Source of the DNA: Clostridium sp. CAG:1193
GTDB lineage: Bacteria; Bacillota_I; Bacilli_A; RF39; UBA660
Assembly (NCBI GenBank): GCA_000436255.1
Contig: HF990805.1
Span: 1-8,439, forward strand
Direction of reading: 5' to 3'
Length of the DNA: 8,439 nt
The notes beneath the pieces were generated by a model. It ran no database searches. It worked only from the letters and a program-made list of their open reading frames with translations, and was not told where the DNA came from. The position numbers and the translations under genes were made by a program. Within the stretch, counting starts at the first letter, position 1. Each line of letters opens with the position of its first letter. Positions 6,106 to 8,439 of this stretch are shown here, one piece after another.

Positions 6106-8100
6106 ATGATAGGAGGTAGTAATATAGATAATGTATTAGATGAACTTGTAATAGTTAAAAGAAGCGGTCAAAGAGTTTCATTTAATGGAACTAAAATTGC
6201 TCTAGCAATTAAAAACGCATTTGATAGTGTGCAATCTAGTTATACTGAAGAAGATATAAATAAAGTATATAGTAATGTATTAGAATATATAAAAGTAAAT
6301 TATAAAGATAGAAAAACTATAAATGTTGAAGATGTTCAAGACATAATTGAAAAGTTTTTAAAAGAAGAAAAATATATAGAGGTTTATTACTCATTTAATA
6401 ATTATAGGTTAAAAAGAGCTGCATCAAGGGAACTATTTGATAGAAAACAACAGCATAAATTTGTGCGTGCAACTGAAAAACTCGTCTTAAGAAGAGAAGA
6501 AGAACAAATGAGTACACCTATTAACCAATTAATTAATTTTGGAAAAACAATATCAGTTGAGTTCTCAAAAGCATATTTATTAGATTCGAAATATGTAAGA
6601 AGCCATGATGAAGGTAATATTTATATACATGATTTAGATTATTATGTACTAGGTACTACAAAATCTACAATCCTAGATTTATCTAATATTATTCCTTCTG
6701 TAGATTATTTTGATAAGATTATAGAAATACTTTTAAGCTTTAAAGAAGAACAATATGGAGAACATTCATTTGCATCATTTGATTATGTATTGGAGCCTTA
6801 CGTTTTATATAAGTTTAGACAAATATTAAAAAGTACATTTGATAATATGCTTGTACTAGAAGGATTTAATGACTTAATAAATACTAAACAATTATATATG
6901 ATGATTGACAAAACAAATGATATAGAAATTAATTTTGATGAATTTAGTGAACATTTACCAAATGAAAGAATTAAAAGCATATTTAAATCATCTTTAAATA
7001 ATACAATTAAAGATTTAAAAATAGATTTATTTAATAATATAAAAAGAATGCTTTATACATTAAATAAGATGAGTTTTGGGATAAATAATGATACTTCATA
7101 CACAATTTCAATTGGTAAAAATAATAGTAATGTAGGATTATTTATAACAAATGTTTATTTTTCAGTTATTAGTGATCTTGATTATTTGGATAAAGTTACT
7201 ACAATTTATAAATTTAATAGTTATAATGAATTATTAGATAAAGTATTAAACTTAATTTTAAGTAAAAAAAATATTATGATTAATAATGTACATGGTTTTG
7301 ATGAATCTTATAAATGTACTGAAGAATACTTTTCTACATTTGAGAGAATTAAAGAAAATTTAGCACTTAAAAACCAAACTTCAATAGGAAGAATGATTCT
7401 TTCTAAAACATCAATAAATTTAGTTAGAATTGCACTTAAAAGCAAGGATTTAAATGAATTTTATCAAGAATTATCACTTACAATGGAACTTGTAAAAAAT
7501 GAATTGTTGCAAACATTTGAATATAAATCAAATAAATATAAAAATAATTTTAATTACTTGTTTAATAATGAGGTAGTATTTGATAGTGAGAAACTAGATA
7601 GTGGTGGAAGAATAAGAAAAGTAATAAAAAATGGAGTTTTATGTGTAGGATATGCTGGACTAAAAGAGGCAATATATATTCTTTTAAAGAAAGATAAACT
7701 TACTTATAAAGATCTTAATTTATCAGTAGACATTTTAAAATTTATGAAAAAAATTTGTGATGATTATATAGAAGAATATAAACTTAACTTTTATTTATCA
7801 GAAACATTTGAACCCTATGTGCTTAAATATTTACAAAGTGTAGATAAATCAATATACGGAAACATTAAAAACGTTACAGATGAGTATACATATCAAACAT
7901 TTAATAAAATATTTGATGAAGTAAATATTAGCCTTGAAAATAGATTTAAACTAGAAAGTGATATAATTGCATATTCAATTGGCGGATATAATGAAACTAT
8001 TTTGATAAGTAAAAATAGTACTATAGAAAGTATTAAAGACATTTTAAAATTAATGCAAAAATATAATATAAGATTATTAAAGTTTGAGGTTGATGAATAA
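6106..8100 (+). CDS. Degenerate class III (anaerobic) ribonucleotide reductase-like protein with ATP-cone, no glycyl-radical domain
   Basis: Related to NrdD, which reduces ribonucleotides with a glycyl radical. Numbering from ATG 6106 (664 aa): ATP-cone from about 15 to 100 (VKRSGQRVSF), STPINQLINFG from 136, IHDLDYY from 174, FDYVLEPYV after 220, a TSINLVRIAL block, EKLDSGGRIRKVIKNGVLCVGYAGL before about 517, and a final IIAYSIGGYNE segment matching the usual GGHxxY strand. The protein then stops where NrdD would continue into its CxxC zinc site and RxxGYxG glycyl-radical loop, so both are missing. The CC pair usually after the HDLD strand reads TTKSTILDL, and no MGCR/CCR motif is visible. 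Only C404, C513 and C551 occur. Reductase activity is therefore doubtful. The TAA overlaps the activase ATG, which leaves no room for a frameshifted C-terminus. Start is uncertain: AGGAGG lies inside this reading and points to ATA 6124. Confidence 0.8.
   Translation: MIGGSNIDNVLDELVIVKRSGQRVSFNGTKIALAIKNAFDSVQSSYTEEDINKVYSNVLEYIKVNYKDRKTINVEDVQDIIEKFLKEEKYIEVYYSFNNYRLKRAASRELFDRKQQHKFVRATEKLVLRREEEQMSTPINQLINFGKTISVEFSKAYLLDSKYVRSHDEGNIYIHDLDYYVLGTTKSTILDLSNIIPSVDYFDKIIEILLSFKEEQYGEHSFASFDYVLEPYVLYKFRQILKSTFDNMLVLEGFNDLINTKQLYMMIDKTNDIEINFDEFSEHLPNERIKSIFKSSLNNTIKDLKIDLFNNIKRMLYTLNKMSFGINNDTSYTISIGKNNSNVGLFITNVYFSVISDLDYLDKVTTIYKFNSYNELLDKVLNLILSKKNIMINNVHGFDESYKCTEEYFSTFERIKENLALKNQTSIGRMILSKTSINLVRIALKSKDLNEFYQELSLTMELVKNELLQTFEYKSNKYKNNFNYLFNNEVVFDSEKLDSGGRIRKVIKNGVLCVGYAGLKEAIYILLKKDKLTYKDLNLSVDILKFMKKICDDYIEEYKLNFYLSETFEPYVLKYLQSVDKSIYGNIKNVTDEYTYQTFNKIFDEVNISLENRFKLESDIIAYSIGGYNETILISKNSTIESIKDILKLMQKYNIRLLKFEVDE
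6111..6116 (+). promoter_or_regulatory. Perfect Shine-Dalgarno placed before an in-frame ATA
   Basis: AGGAGG is followed by seven bases and then ATA 6124, in frame with the reductase-like gene. The only ATG/TTG starts in that frame (6103, 6106) lie upstream of it. ATG 6131 is out of frame and stops after two codons. Confidence 0.55.
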
Positions 8101-8439
8101 TGCTAATAAGTGGTTTTGATAAAGTTACTTTACTTAATTATCCTGGGCTTGTCGCGTGTACAATATTTACAAAAGGATGTAATTTAAAGTGCCCATTTTG
8201 TCATAATTCATCATTAATAAGTGGTAATGATGATACATATATAGATGAAGATGAGATATTTAAGTATTTAAATAAAAGAAAAAATATAATTGAAGGAGTA
8301 TGTATAAGTGGTGGTGAACCATTACTTCAAAAAGATATAAAAGAATTTATAAGAAAAATAAAATCGCTTGGTTTAAAAGTTAAACTAGATACTAATGGAA
8401 CTAATCCTGATTTAATTTTATCTTTAATAAATGATAATT
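8100..8439 (+). CDS. nrdG: Radical-SAM anaerobic ribonucleotide reductase activase (NrdG2-like), 3' end outside window
   Basis: Known family members use S-adenosylmethionine and a [4Fe-4S] cluster to make the glycyl radical on NrdD. The visible 113 codons begin MLISGFDKVTLLNYPG, typical of the NrdG2 subtype. The cluster motif CNLKCPFC gives C27, C31 and C34 (CX3CX2C). GGEP, the SAM-binding motif, is at 71-74, and the strand LDTNG (D97-G100) follows. All radical-SAM features in this part look intact, unlike the upstream partner. ATG 8100 overlaps the upstream TAA by one base (TAATG), with GAGG at 8086-8089, so translation is probably coupled. Since the adjacent reductase-like protein has no glycyl-radical loop, its substrate may be a different protein encoded elsewhere, or a separately encoded radical domain. 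The gene continues past the window edge. Confidence 0.88.
   Translation, partial: MLISGFDKVTLLNYPGLVACTIFTKGCNLKCPFCHNSSLISGNDDTYIDEDEIFKYLNKRKNIIEGVCISGGEPLLQKDIKEFIRKIKSLGLKVKLDTNGTNPDLILSLINDN

Noticed and set aside
7312..7320. C404 as a surviving catalytic finger-loop cysteine of the reductase-like protein
   Set aside because: It falls in roughly the right region but its context (YKCTEE) does not match MGCR or CCR patterns, so I do not claim it; a structural overlay is needed to decide.
7960..8010. SIGGYNE near the C-terminus as a glycyl-radical motif
   Set aside because: It lacks the preceding Arg and aligns with the usual GGHxxY strand that comes before the zinc domain in NrdD, not with the RxxGYxG loop. 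The VGYAG at about 514-517 is likewise the conserved internal GFxGL-type helix segment.
8050..8110. Frameshift that hides a C-terminal radical domain of the reductase-like gene
   Set aside because: The activase ATG overlaps the stop codon directly and its N-terminus is complete, so there is no room for a further 80-100 residues in another frame.
1..8439. CRISPR array, tRNA, rRNA, insertion sequence or attachment site
   Set aside because: No regularly spaced palindromic repeats, cloverleaf-like GC-richer segments, transposase motifs or flanking terminal repeats were seen. Nearly all sequence is accounted for by protein genes.

Overview
The window is very AT-rich, has short intergenic gaps, and every complete gene ends in TAA or TAG. 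Strong A-G-G-A-G-G ribosome sites and simple hairpin/T-tract terminators are present. This suits a low-GC, reduced-genome member of the Bacillota/Mycoplasmatota side of the Firmicutes, perhaps an uncultivated gut anaerobe. That placement is inference. All supported genes are on the + strand.

Bases 1-2524 hold a lipid pair. The first gene is an AMP-forming acyl-CoA synthetase whose 5' end lies outside the window. It overlaps a PlsC-type lysophosphatidate acyltransferase that carries an unusual repeated helical insertion. Together they could activate fatty acids and place them on lysophosphatidate. A terminator hairpin built around the plsC stop codon closes this unit.

Bases 2537-2848 hold a self-contained small gene: an extended -10 promoter, a strong ribosome site, a 57-residue basic protein of unknown function, and a strong terminator. 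The 3' arm of that terminator overlaps a candidate promoter for the next gene, a large YfhO-family polytopic membrane protein (2871-5354). 28 bases later comes a superoxide dismutase-fold protein (5383-5985). It lacks the first metal-ligand histidine and has a histidine where an active-site tryptophan is usual.

After another stop-codon-overlapping terminator and a palindromic A/T-rich promoter region comes a second eroded enzyme (6106-8100). It is a class III (anaerobic) ribonucleotide reductase relative with an ATP-cone. It has no zinc-finger/glycyl-radical C-terminus and no recognisable catalytic cysteine motifs. It overlaps by one base an intact-looking radical-SAM activase of the NrdG type, which runs off the window end.

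The strongest leads are the reductase-like protein without a radical site but still coupled to an activase, the ligand-deficient SOD-fold protein next to it, and a perfect Shine-Dalgarno that points at an in-frame ATA codon.
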